In this document: one piece after another, positions 44,621-56,510 of the stretch
How positions within the stretch are numbered: position 1 is the stretch's first letter
How the letters are laid out: every line of letters begins with the position of its first letter
The notes under the pieces: model-generated
Database searches by the model: none
What the model was told of the DNA's origin: nothing
What the model saw: the letters and a program-made list of their open reading frames with translations, nothing else
Assembly (NCBI GenBank): GCA_003586115.2
Contig: QVOM02000029.1
Location: 27,197,737-27,261,736, forward strand
Length of the DNA stretch: 64,000 bases
Reading direction: 5' to 3'
Origin: Salvator merianae
Taxonomy: Eukaryota > Chordata > Lepidosauria > Squamata > Teiidae
Translations under genes and position numbers: made by a program

Positions 44621-46656
44621 CAACATCTCTCTGTTGATTCCCCTTCATTGTGAGGTTTGCTACTTCCATGGTTCGAATGTCAAAGGTTTGTTTTTGTCTG
44701 AATTTGTTTCTGACTCATGATGTGTGAATTCTCAACTATATTGTATGATACTGGATTCTGTGTACTCAACCACATTGCTATCAGCCTTAGAGAATGGTTT
44801 GAAGGAGCAGAGGGCCACTGATTTGCTGAACCTATAGCAGGTTTGGATATGGTCAGTGCCTGGATTGGTGACCACAAGAGAATCACATGTATGCTGTTTT
44901 ATGCTCCAAGAAGAGTGGGATAGATGTCTGAAAGTCACACATTCAGAGGTGTAGCTGGGATGGGGTTCCTGGAAAAGTAAGCAAAATGCCTCACCCTTCA
45001 CCTCCACAATGCAGGCTGAGACCAAAATATACAGTAAATAAGCACAAGGCTCAGCAGCCAGCCAAACAAAAACACCCAGGCTAACTGGCAAGTTCTAGTG
45101 CTTTCTGGCTTCCCTCGGTTTCTGGACCTGTGCCAAAAAGTCATGCTCAACCAATGATAGTTATGCTCTCGTACATGATGCAAATGGTGAAAATTACTGA
45201 GATACACACCGGAAACCAATAACTGAGATATATTTCAGAAAAAAATCCTGCCCTAGAGCTTCTTGATACTATGTGAAAGCATTTGGGGAGATTTTGTCAC
45301 TGTAAACCAGCATGGCGGTTCTGGAGACAGAGTGTTAAAGTTTTCTCTTACATCTGTAATTTAATTTGTCCATAATGCTATATTTGTGCATGTTACAGCA
45401 CAGCGTCCTTGCACCTTTGAGCAGACGAGTTACTTTGCCACTGTTCCTGAAAGGGAAAGGATTATGATCTTCACAGAATCGTGTCATGAGCCGGCGAGCA
45501 ATGCAGTGACAGAATTGTGTGCATTAGAGACACATGAACGCACATATCCAGGAGAAATAAGCCAAGAAACAGAGCCAGGTATCAGTAAGCAGGTGGATAA
45601 TTTGTGCAAAGCCAGCTTTCATCAACACTGACAAAGGAAGGAGGTCAGAATAATAAAGGCATTATGGGACATGGGTTCAAATTTATTATGCACAAGTTAG
45701 TAGCTCCCAGTGGCTGAAGTGTGAGTGTGGGGAGGAGCTAAGTAGTGATTTTCTGGTAGTCTTTGGGTTCCTCCAACCATGATTTTCCCAGAACTATATT
45801 GAGATTGCCACACATACCTGTGGCAATCCCAGTATACTCCCAGGATACTGCACCAAAAATGTGCCATATAGGCATAAGAGAAAATCTAACTCTGATGCTG
45901 GGTTTTCAGTCATGCTGGATTGCTTACTTTGTTGTTTCCTATCGAAATCGCTGTATAGAAAGCACACACAAAAATACTAAAGGGAAGTGGCTGGCGCTTC
46001 CTACATCCGAGTACTTTTGCAAGAGCAACAATCCTCAAAAGAAATGATGGACGAGGTAAGAGTCTGAGATAGACTTTTGCTATCTAGCAGAGGAAGCAAG
46101 AGGTGATTGCAGGATTCTCTTGCCATTTAGAGGCACCCTTTGATGTTTAGAGAAAGAGTGCAAACTGGCCCCTGCTGGCTAACTTTCATGGGAGAGATGG
46201 AAATCTGGGCAAATGGATCCAAACTGAAAGAACTGAGAGAGAGAAATGTTGCAGTGTGTTTTCACAACAATCACAAAAGCGATCATGAGAGTCTCCAATT
46301 ATTTATGGATTTTCCATTGCCTTTTAAATGCTGCTTGTCTCTCAGGAGCAGGCAGATTCAGGAGAGTGTGCAAACCATGTGGGAAGAAGCCATGCCACTG
46401 CCACTCTGGGCAGCAAACCAAGTGCAGAACCACTGGGGATCACGGCTTGGTGCTTCTTCCTATCCCAGAGTAACCAGGCCAATTTTCTCAAGTCATGCCT
46501 TTGTAAATAAGCCAATAAAAATTATGAACCAGCTGTAATTTCTTTGTTGGCTGTGGAGCAGAGGAATCTGGATCCTGTGTGGTCTGTAAATAAACTAAAT
46601 CGCATAAACTTCACAGCAGGCTGAGAAACTGAGAGGAGAGAGAAGGTTTTGACTGA
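44621..46656. other. Unassigned sequence with one MITE-like remnant
   Basis: No gene recognised. 45800-45860 (ATACCTGTGGCAATCCCAG, ACTCCCAGGATACTGCA) is related to the repeat at 4816. Confidence 0.4.
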
Positions 46657-47021
46657 GGGCCTGCTTGTACTTTAGTGCTAGTGAGCATCCGGATGCTCAA
46701 TAGCGCAGTGAATCCACACTCTGGAGGCCCTAGTGTTCAGGAGTGTCTGCAATTGGACTGCTCCCTGTAAGCAGCATTCCCACCTGCTTCTGAGTGCAAA
46801 TGCTGCATGCCACAGTGTGGCTGAGGCTGCGCAGTCACGCACTGCATCCCCAGTCACCATGGCAGTGGCCAGACATTTCCACGGCCGCAGTCATGGTGGG
46901 CAGCTAGCATTTGCACTGTGAGTACTGGAAGCCCAGTTCCAGGCTGTTCAAGCCATTGCAGTGCAGATGGTTGCCACACCACGGGATCTGTTCTATCTTA
47001 GACTGTTCAAACAGGCCGTTA
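46657..47021. repeat. Composite MITE, family C
   Basis: The start GAGGGCCTGCTTGTACTTT and the end GTTCAAACAGGCC are inverted ends of the family. GTGCTAGTGAGCATCCGGATGCTCAATAGC and CACCATGGCAGTGGCCAG are family motifs. Non-coding. Confidence 0.65.
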
Positions 47022-47261
47022 AATTACTGGAGAGTAGAGTGATCTATCCTATTCATGCCATAATGGAGGTGGCTGCATCTGACAGAACACCCTCTTGTTT
47101 GACCCTCTGTGGCATCATTTCACACGTGTGGACATAGTCAAGAGCTTGAATCCACTTTATCCTCCTTCTCCATGTGTCTTTCAGTTGAGGGTTAGCTTAT
47201 CTGTAGGTTTGAACAGAATTGCATATTAAATTGTTTCTGCTATCATTCATTCTCATCAAGG

Positions 47262-47445
47262 TCTTTCTGCACTGGATCTTATCCGGATTATATCCCAAAA
47301 TAAGGACCAGTCTGCTATCCACATGATGGTGCAGACTATGGCAAGCCGTGCCTGGGACCATCGCGATCTGCCTGGACATGTGGATGGCAAGTCCCCATTC
47401 CAGCATATAATAGGGAATAAGGCCTGCTGCAGAAAGGGTCTCGGC
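47262..47445. repeat. Composite MITE, family B, short copy
   Basis: The ends GGTCTTTCTGCACTGGATC and GCTGCAGAAAGGGTC are inverted. The interior ATCCGGATTATATCC resembles other copies. About 180 bp. Confidence 0.5.
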
Positions 47446-47544
47446 GTTCTTGCAGGTAACTCTGATCTGGAGTGCAGCTTGAACTGGGACTCCCAGCTTC
47501 TATTTTTTTTTTTTTCCTGGACAGGCTACTCTGGACATTTTCAC

Positions 47545-47935
47545 ACCTTCCACCTTAGAACAGGATAAGGTGGAATTGACCACGCAGCATGGACACCATT
47601 CGCACTGCGTGACTGTATCCACGACCCGTGCAAATGCTGGTGTCCTGTGCTCAGTTTTCACCATGACAGTGGCTGGGAAGCATCTGCCCACTGCCACGGT
47701 GACCAGCAGCATTGCACAGCGCGCAGGCACAGCCACCAAACCCAGTGCACCCATGCATTTGAAGTGTGAATGCACTTTACCTGGAGCTGGTTATCAGTTC
47801 CCAGTAAAGCTGTGGAGAACAAATTTAGCAGCAATATGCTGCTCCTGGTCATGAGGGCCTCCACAAAGTGCAGAGGCACTTTGCTAGCAAGCAACCCTGA
47901 TGCTCACTACTGCAAAGTGCAAACAGGCCCTCTAT
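47545..47935. repeat. Composite MITE, family C
   Basis: The left part, CACCTTAGAACAGGATAAGG and TGGAATTGACCACGCAGCA, matches the hairpin arm of the 44157 copy. The interior palindrome is CACCATGACAGTGGCTGGGA...CCACTGCCACGGTGA. The right end is GCAAAGTGCAAACAGGCCC. Confidence 0.65.
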
Positions 47936-48354
47936 GTCAACTTTACTTACTCACCCAGAATCTTCAAAAAAGTTTAATCTGATTGAACAGAATCCTTGTT
48001 TAAAGCTGGAAATGCATTTAAGAGCTCTTGTGACTGAAGGTTCTAGTCCTTATGCTTATTTTTCAGACCTTCAAGTAGGTCAAACCATCTTCAGTTCTAT
48101 GCTCTCACTTCAAATATCTCTCCCTCAGGACAACTTATTAACTTCAAAACCTATTTATTAAGTCAGCTGTAACTAGTAGACATGTTCAAAGCATTATTGT
48201 CTTTTCATTCCTGTTTTTTTTTAAAAAAAAAGAAAAAATAGAACTTGTCATTACCAATGTGACCGAGTGCTTTCATTTTGCCACGTCTGCATTCTGAAGT
48301 GATCTAAGAGCAAAAGCTGAAGTTTGCTAGCGAGCTTCTGAGTAGTTATGTAAA

Positions 48355-48870
48355 GGCATTTCTGCACTTGCATGCATTGTTCTGGGACGGGACAGGCCAC
48401 CTCATCCGAGAACCTGTCCACACTTGGGATGGGTTGATAGTGGAGCAGGGCAGTCTGCATTCAGGATAATCCATTCCACTCCAGTCCTTGCTGCTATCTT
48501 CAGATAAGCATCAGAGGAAACAGTGAGGCTCTGAAGACTGAGAATGAAAATTCCTGGTCTTTGAGTTTCTGGTCTAGCTGGTTTTTCAGGAGACCCATTT
48601 CTGAAGGCACCACCTGGAGCACCACCAAAAAGGGACCCCCATAGTATTCCAGACCATGCAGGTGTGCCATCCACACAACTCCATGGTTCAGTATACTACT
48701 TCTGGTCCAGTTGTAAACCTCAAAATTCAGGTCTACAACTATACTGAGCTAGGGCGCCATTTCTGATGCCCTGGCCCAGGCCATGTTTCACCCAATTCAG
48801 ATGAAGCATGATAGGGCGGAGCTTTGCCTAGTCCACACTAATATGTGGACTGCTGCCCCTTAATTTTTTT
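48355..48870. repeat. Composite MITE, family B
   Basis: The left end is AAGGCATTTCTGCACTTGC, preceded by TA. It contains the family motifs GACTGAGAATGAAAATTCC and GGTCTACAACTATACTGAGC. The right end is not precise. Confidence 0.5.
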
Positions 48871-49881
48871 TATCATCTTACTTTTTGTCTCAGTTTTTCA
48901 GGGGAGGTTGCACACCTGAGAGGCTGGAGGTCATCACTCTGGCTTTTTGCTGACAATTTTGGCTGGGTAGCGAATTCAAAAGGGATTGTGAATGGTTAAT
49001 GCAGCCCACAAGTCAAAAAAGCTTAGCTCCTCTTAATAAGCACAATGCAATGACTTCAAAAGGCAAAAAGGTCAAACAATTCCCAGAGCAAAAATCCAAA
49101 ACTTGGTTTCTTGGGTCTTTTTATGGATTTTGTTGTCTTTCATTCAAGAATCCATATATCACTCTCAGCAAAGCAGGTTTACTCATCTGTAGAGAAGACA
49201 TTGACTCTTTTTTGTTCAAACTGAACTCCAGATTGAATCAAATTCTTTTTAGTTCTAGGCTATTATACCATGACTATGTGTACAAATAAACTTAAAGCAA
49301 CATTAAATTGTGTCTGTTTTTGTGTGTCTTTTGCTGTCAGGTTTAATAATGCAAAGGAGAATAGAATGATGTGCACTCAGAATAACTAGAAAAGACAGAA
49401 AGCAAGACTCATGGATCAGAGTGATGGTAAGAGTTATAGACACAGTTTCCAAAATAAAAGGTCTAATATGGCAGTGGGTTTGATCATTTTGCAGGAAAAA
49501 AATGATGACTAGTGAACAAAATAAGAGCAAGAAATTTTCAGTGACAGGAGCAACCTTCAGATAGCCCAGTGTTGTGCATGGTGTGGTGGTCCCAGAAAGA
49601 AAAGATATGTAGAGAGAGAGATTTGTCCCTTTTTCCTCTTTGCGGCACATTCTTGCAGTCCCTCCAATATGTCATTAAAAAAAATCAGTACTTTTAACTT
49701 CTTCCTCCATATGCAGCAGTTCTGTGTATTGGTTTAGCTCTCCTACCCCCTTCTTCATGTCTCTGCATGATCCATCTGTACCCATCTGCTCTTCAGAAGA
49801 CTGGTAAATTAAAGCGCCAAGGTCTTTCTTCTTGTGACTGTATTGGAGGGCATGTCATTTTACCTTCCAGAAGTCCTCTAA
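48871..49881. other. Unassigned AT-rich sequence
   Basis: No gene or repeat recognised. Confidence 0.4.
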
Positions 49882-50258
49882 GGGCTTTTTCTGCACTTAC
49901 CTCTATTCTGAAGCATGATCCTCTTTTACTCCACTTTTCTCCGCATGCTGAGATAGACTAGAGTGGCCCTCCTGACTTGATTCTGATTTAGAATACTGTT
50001 AGACCTCAATGATAAGGTCTACCAGTGCATTATGGCCATGAGGGACTCTTTTCAGCAGTATGTCTTTTTATGATGCCAAAATGGGTTTCTTGGGGGTTCT
50101 GAGGTGAAGAACATTTATTCTTGGTCATTGGGACTTGCTCCAAAGTTCACATGAGCTTAGGAGTGGTGTGGGGGCACAGATCTGGACTAGATCTGGACCA
50201 GCAGCTACCAGATATGGATCTGGAGATCCAGAACTGCAGGGTAAGTGCAGAAAGGCCC
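49882..50258. repeat. Composite MITE, family B (377 bp), best-preserved ends, TAA target duplication
   Basis: The ends GGGCTTTTTCTGCACTTACC and GGGTAAGTGCAGAAAGGCCC are inverted. TAA flanks both sides (49879-49881 and 50259-50261). The interior holds a TGATAAGGTCTACCAGTGCA-type motif and ATGCCAAAATGGG. A three-base TAA duplication fits PIF/Harbinger-type insertion. Confidence 0.75.
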
Positions 50259-50324
50259 TAAGATTCCACAGGGGCATAAAAGAGGTTGCCATTCAACAAG
50301 GAAAATGACTAGCTCCTTGCTAGC

Positions 50325-50408
50325 TGTGTGTGTTGGATACCACTGAGTCGTAACTGACTCCTGGTTGGTTTCATGGGCACCTCTATGTAGTTTTCTAGTG
50401 AGCTTAGA
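50325..50408 (-). repeat. tRNA-SINE tail fragment, reversed
   Basis: ACCACTGAGTCGTAACTGAC and GGGCACCTCTATGTAGTTTTC are, on the minus strand, the '-GAAAACTACATAGAGGTGCCC-' body and tail of the local SINE family. Confidence 0.6.
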
Positions 50409-50409
50409 G

Positions 50410-51578
50410 AGGCCTAGTCAACGTCCTAGGCAATGAAGACAGTTGCTTAAGCACAAACATGATGTGAGTATGAGCACACACCCCACTCAACCATTTTTCC
50501 AACATACTTCGTGGGGTGGTGAAGATGGGTCTGTCTTTTCTTAATTTTCACTATGCCATCAATAATGTGAGAAAACCTTACCCACCCAACAAAGGAGCAA
50601 CATTGATGGAGAAAGCAAGAACACATCACAAGTCCATGGGTGAGATATGTTTGAACGATCTAAGACCTGGTGGAAACAGAAGGGCAGTTTTGTACTACAT
50701 GGGCAATGTCTTTAGTCTTCTGCTTTGGCAGATAAACCTCTTGGTAAATTCAGCTAATGCTAAATAAAACCTATCAAGGGGCAGAGAGAGAAAGAGAGAG
50801 ATCTACTTTATTGAGAAGGCAATCAATTCAGCTAGAGTGTAAATCAAGTCTCTTATTTATAATTCCCCTCACTGAAGTTTATCCATTTAACAAGCAAAAT
50901 TGAGTGGTCCTTTTTTAGGCTCCTAAATAGGCTCTTTGCTAAAATCCAGCAACTGCCAAAACAATGGAACTAAATGCACTGAAATATAAATAAAAGAGCT
51001 TGCCCAGGACTTTGGTATTGGTTTTTTTCTGGAGCTGAGCTTTGCATTTCAGAAAAACACTAGAGTCGATAAGGAAGTTAGACAGCTAAGAATAAATAAA
51101 GGGTCTGCTAAGGTGTCAGTGAAGGTTAAATTAACTCAGCCTCCAGAACACTAACTTCTTGATATTATACTTAAATACACGACATTATCAGAAGTTTCAA
51201 GTAACACAGGCAAGCAAAACTGATGTCCCAGAGCCACTTTTAAAATAGTTTTTTAGATAGACAATATGCCCAAGAAAAACATGAGATGGCCAAGCAAAAC
51301 AAGAGATGGTAGCTGCTCTACTGTCTCATTCAGATGACCTTATCTGAAGAGATATCGTGACTCTGCTCATTAGTCATCATAAAATTTACCAACCAAAGGC
51401 TCTTCTTTTTTTTGTTGGCTGGGGCTGATGGGAGATCTAGTTCATTATATCTCCTAGCTTCATTTTGTTCATGTACAAGGATGATGGTTCCCGACCCTGG
51501 GAACCCAGATATTGTTGGACTGCAGCTTGAATGCTACTTAGCTAATCTAGAAATAAGGGCAGTGGTAGTTCAATAACT
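50410..51578. other. Unassigned intergenic sequence
   Basis: No gene or repeat recognised. Confidence 0.4.
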
Positions 51579-51714
51579 GGGAGGGACTATAGCTCAGTAG
51601 TAATGTAAGCAGCCTGGAAAGCAGAGGGTTGTGAGTTCAATCTCCAGCCTCTCCCCAGAAGTAAGCAATGGCAAACCACTTCTGTATCTCTGCCAAGAAA
51701 ACTGTATAGCAATA
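51579..51714 (+). repeat. tRNA-derived SINE
   Basis: The head GGGACTATAGCTCAGTAGTA, a B-box-like GAGTTCAATCTCC and the body GGCAAACCACTTCTGTATCT followed by CAAGAAAACTGTATAGC match the SINE at 38377. The flanks TTCAATAAC (51569-51577) and TCCAATAAC (51715-51723) are a probable target duplication. Confidence 0.85.
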
Positions 51715-51723
51715 TCCAATAAC

Positions 51724-52019
51724 ATCTGGAGATCAAACTTAGAAACAACCACATTAGGGCACAACCTAAAATAGGAAGCTTGCAAATATTGTTTGCATGG
51801 AGAGAAATGTGGCTGCATAGGGTTTCTTAGCTATTGAACCCCACGTGATACACCAAAGTTGGCCAGCAATAAAGAATTTCAGGTCACTGAAATAAAATAG
51901 TCCACTAGATGGCTTTTCTTCCACTCTGTTCACAGCAGTTTCTCCTGACTTAATGCCACCCTACTTATCTGATTGGATATCCTGATTGGTGACCTCTGTC
52001 TTTAATTTTTGCAGTTACC
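51724..52019. other. Unassigned sequence
   Basis: No gene or repeat recognised. Confidence 0.4.
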
Positions 52020-52465
52020 CTTAAACTGGTTTATGAAGGGGTCCAGAAACCTCCCTGCTGCACAGTAGGCTAGTTTAAGGGAGGCCCTGACGCCCCCCCC
52101 CCGCCCCAGTACACTCTGTCTGCACAAATGGAACATAATTCAGGTTGATAAGGAGGCCAATAATGGCCTCCTTATCCAGAACACCAGTGGTTCTGATTAA
52201 ACTGGTCCACCAGCATACTAGCTGGTGGTAATTCAGACCAGGAAGGCATGCACCTTTTGGCCCAGTTTACCGGGGACCCATTTTGACAGCACAACAAGGC
52301 TTACTGCCAAAATGGCTTCCCTGGGGTCTCTGAGGCCAGAAACAGCTGTCACAATGTAGACAGTCATGTGCCAGAAACAGAGTAATCTGCCTCACTTTGG
52401 GACAGATTGCTTGATCCAGAAAAGCTGATCTGCTTCAACATCAGGTAGGTGTAGAAAAGCCCATA
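52020..52465. repeat. Composite MITE, family B
   Basis: The right end is GGTAGGTGTAGAAAAGCCC. The interior palindrome CCATTTTGACAGCACAACAAGGCTTACTGCCAAAATGG spans about 52270-52306, and TGGGACAGATTGCTTGATCC matches the copy at 440. The left end is lost. Confidence 0.6.
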
Positions 52466-54719
52466 GTTGAGCTACAATAGTACGGTCTGTTCCAGCATTT
52501 ATGTTCTTTTCCATATTTAAAGCAGCCATTTTGTGGCACCTCAGGCTGGCATTACACTCTCTGGTGAGTGCATCATGTCACTGAAAGTGGAAATTCAACA
52601 TTGGTGACCATCTTGGGAAGCACTCATGGTGGTTGGTATAAATGCCTTCTAGCTCTTCTAAATGCGATGTGGCAGGAAGTGGAAGGAAACAAATTTTCAG
52701 CTAGATCTTGGTTGTAGTTAAAGTGGATCTTCCCAGATTTATGGATATAAGCTATCAACTTCTACTATTTTTTAAAGCTTTCAGGAAAAGGTTTTCAAGA
52801 TTATAAATCCAGCCTTGTGAGGAGAAAAACCTGATTTTTATAACCAACAATAGAGTAATAAAGGTTTGACATATTGCAGCTACGGAGTGATGAGAACTCA
52901 ATTCCCTTTTACAATCTGGTGCTCAGGTGCAAAAATAAAATAAAATGAAAAACAGGGCAGGTTATAGATTTGAAACTACTATGGTATCTTTGTTTGAGCC
53001 CCTTCCTCTGTCTGTGGCTAGGGCTGGGATTACCATAAGACCTGTGCCCTACCACACAGTAACTGAGGACTCAGGAGACTCTGTGACTCTGAAGTTGAGG
53101 TGCAGGAGGCAGCTTTTTAACATCCAGAGCCTGGTATATCTGGTGACCCTGTGGAACCTGAGTCAACATGGAGAGATTAGAGCTGGAGCCACCTGAGGAT
53201 GAGGCCCAGTCAGCTACTTCTGTCCTGGACCCCTGACTGACATGGTTGGGCAAAGTGTAGCAAGAAAGGGCTGGGGGTGACTAGGTCTGAGCATCTTCGT
53301 TTTAAGACAACAAGACCCAGGCACCTCTCCTTTTCTGACTCAGACTGGTTGCTCCACATGGCTAGTTGGATGTGGTTGAGTCTCAGCTACATTAGGAGAC
53401 TTGATTCATGACTTCTCTGCTGAAAAAAAAAACAAACCCTATCATTCAGCTGCCTAGTTTCTTGACCTGTGCTTCATTTGATTTGTGCTTTGTGACCCCT
53501 ACAGGCTTCTCCCGGCTTCAGGCAGCCTCAGAAAGGAGTTCGACAGTTCCACTGCTGTCACCGAGGCTACCATTCTGAAGTCTTCACACCTGTGCTTGCA
53601 GGGCCTCCTCACCCTCTCTGCACAAGTGCAGAAGCCCTGCACAGGAGTTTCGCCTTGGCAGGAACATGGCGCAGTGTGTGAGAAACAGCTTCAAAACTGC
53701 TTTTCATGCATTGAAGTTTTTGCAACTTAGAGGGAGATTAAGGTCTCTCCACACGTCCTCCTGCCCCTTTGGCAGGGGGATGCTGTGGCAATGGGCAGAC
53801 TTCAATGCCCCTCCAAGTTCTGGGACTTTGTTATTGTTGAACCACAGCCAAACGGTCTGTTATCTTGTTACTATTTGGGCTTGGCAGACTACAACACTGA
53901 GAGATTGAGCCCATAATGCTGTTCCCTTCCATACATGTTTCAGTTCAGGGTTGGCTAACTGGTGACAAAACCACTATGTTTAATGGAGTCATTTTTTGTG
54001 TTGCCTTAAAGAGAACTGCAGTCTTAACAGTGGCAATATTCACACAGAGCCTCTGTGGTGCTACGAATACCCCCATGGCACATTAGGTGCACTCGATGAG
54101 GGTGGCATCTGCATGGCCATGCACTTATGCTGCCACCATTCAACTGTAAGGTCACATTAGAGCACATGAATGGCTCCATAGCACTAACTCCTGTTCTTGG
54201 CAGCCCTGCCACACCAGGCACCACACTGCTGGTGCCCTACCATCCTGTGCAGTCTTCAGGTTGTACATGCCAGCTGGGCAGCCTGTCGTTGAATGCAGGA
54301 AATGGCCTACAGTGCCATGTGTCCCTGAGCAGCCACCAATTGCTCATCCCTGGTACAGCATCCAACACGGATCCACAATGGCTTCAGCTACTGAACAAGG
54401 AAATCTTTACTTTCAGTCTGGTTACCAGAAGTGACACCAGTTATTTTTTGAATGCCTGGAGCACGCATTTTGAAGAAGATGCTAGTAGTTTCAGAGTAAA
54501 TTATGCATTAGTACAAGTTTCTAGCTTAAATATATCTTTGAAAGAATGTTAGGGACCAGACTTTTGAATCCCCTCCACCTGAGGTTTGAGCAATCAAAGG
54601 ATATAACAGTAAACTAGATAATAGACAGAATGATTCAGAATCGGGCAGATGCAAGTGTACCTCTTGAAGTTTCAGTTGACAATATAACTTCTTTCTGGAT
54701 AATCTGTTCCAGTAGCTTT
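52466..54719. other. Unassigned sequence, no recognised gene
   Basis: Contains a 141-codon plus-strand ORF (54127-54552) that I inspected. It has no signal peptide, repeat or family motif, and its codon texture is not convincing. The GC level is a little higher at 52950-54400 than around it. Confidence 0.4.
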
Positions 54720-55556
54720 TTCTGCCCTTCTGTTTCAAAAGCCTCTTATTCATTCATTCATTCACTCCAAATGTGAAACTGACAAATATAAAATAAAACA
54801 AGTTACAATATTTTCAGCCGTAATGAGAGAAGCAAATTGAAATACAATATAAGGACATATAAATATGTACAGTCTTAGTCCTAAAGAGAAGAAACTTTCT
54901 GAAACAAGGTGAGTATAAACCCATGCCACCAGTCCCATACACACACACACACACAGAGTTTATGTGCGTGTGTGAGAGTGTATAAAATGTAGTGTTCCAA
55001 CCAGATATTAAGACTTCAGAGATACCTGAATTATTGGTTCAAATCACATTTCCAAGTCAAAAATGTTGAACAGCCTGAGTAGGCAAAAGAGCAACCCCAC
55101 AGGAGATTGTCAGTTAAGGGCCTCCAACAGCTGAGTAAGACTGGAGAAATATTTTTAAAAGCCCCAAATTAAAAAGATGGTTCCTAAACTGTAGATCAAT
55201 GCAATAGGGCCAGAAATGAACAATTCCTATCTTCTTTCTCTTTGAGGGACACATTCTCTGTTAGGGATCACAAACCTGGCACTAGATTAGGGTTAAAGCC
55301 AAAAGTGGGCAAGTCCAGAGCCAAAGACTGATAGGGCCATTTGTACAACCAAAAGAAAATTTTGAATTTTTTGCTCTCCGTCCCCACAAGAACAAACAAT
55401 GCAACTTTAGTTCTAAAAATAATATTTTATTCACAATGAGGATCTGACAATTTATTTGCACAGAGGGAGGCATTTTTAAGCTTTTATGGTATAAACAACT
55501 AATAGTTAAAATTGCCACATGTTGGTCACCTCTGTTTTCTGCATCCTGTACCACTG
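54720..55556. other. Unassigned sequence with short simple repeats
   Basis: Short (ATTC)n near 54748 and (CA)n near 54940-54955. Nothing else recognised. Confidence 0.4.
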
Positions 55557-55647
55557 CAGGGTTGCTAAAATCAGCCAACTAATTAATCATAGTTGGCTTT
55601 TTTTTTTAAGTCTTTTTCTATGGCTGGGATAATTTCTGACAGCCCTG
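55557..55647. repeat. Short hAT-type MITE, family E (91 bp), perfect 8-bp target duplication
   Basis: The ends CAGGGTTGCTAAAATCAG and ATTTCTGACAGCCCTG are inverted. It is flanked exactly by TACCACTG at 55549-55556 and 55648-55655. It is homologous along its length to 30990-31089, including CCAACTAATTA and GTTGGCTTTT. Confidence 0.92.
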
Positions 55648-55655
55648 TACCACTG

Positions 55656-56500
55656 TTTTCTTTGCCTCCTTCTTAGCCTAGTTCTGGGGGCTCTTGCCTT
55701 TTCTCTTTCCTTCCATTACTCTATCCTTTGCAGACACATATATAGATAACCCCCACAGGTGTAATCTCTTATAGAAGGCTTTGGAGATCAGACCACAAAG
55801 TTCTTGTGTTGCTCATAACTATAACGGTAAAATCCTTTGCCCTTTTATAAGGAAAGTCAGAAAGCATTTTATAGCTTTATCTGAAGATTATAGAGCAGAA
55901 TGGGACATTCGTCAGCACACTGTCAGGTAAGTATAGGTATTGCATGGTATAAATAGCTACTATGAATAATTTACCAGGGAGGAGAACTGTACACTTTGTG
56001 CTGAACTGAACTGAATCTGGTTTCCATTTGCTTTTTGACTGGAGTGGATGCTAAGATCCAAATACTTAAGACTTCCAGCACAAGTCATAAACCCAAATTC
56101 TGGAGAATAAGTGCACTGTTAGACCACATTTCAGATTGTAGATGTCTAGATTCAATAGGGTTTTCTTCTGATTAGATATATATAGGATTCAAGGGCACAT
56201 CTGCAAAGTTAGACCACCTTCTGGTGAGTAAATACATTGAATTCAATAGAGCTTTCTCCTGATTAGGTTTATATAGAACTGTGCTTCATAATCTAAGTAT
56301 ATCAGCCAACTATAGTATTTGGACCCAACCCTAATTTGACCCTTGGGGAAGCAACCTACTTCTGTTTGAAGTACAGTACTTCATAGACTGACTTACTTGG
56401 TTCTAGATGCATCAAAAGTAACTTCATTTCCCTCTAATTTGCTGTTGGGATTTTTTAAGGGTATAATTACCAAACACACCTTCCAATAGAAGTAAATAAC
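55656..56500. other. Unassigned AT-rich sequence
   Basis: No gene recognised. 56130-56290 has an internal imperfect duplication (GTTAGACCAC, then AATTCAATAG...TTTTC.TCTGATTAG, twice). Confidence 0.45.
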
Positions 56501-56510
56501 ACTCACAAGT

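Noticed and set aside
54127..54552. 141-codon plus-strand ORF as a possible gene
   Set aside because: No recognisable domain, start context, splice pattern or regulatory region. Length is within chance for a slightly GC-richer stretch.
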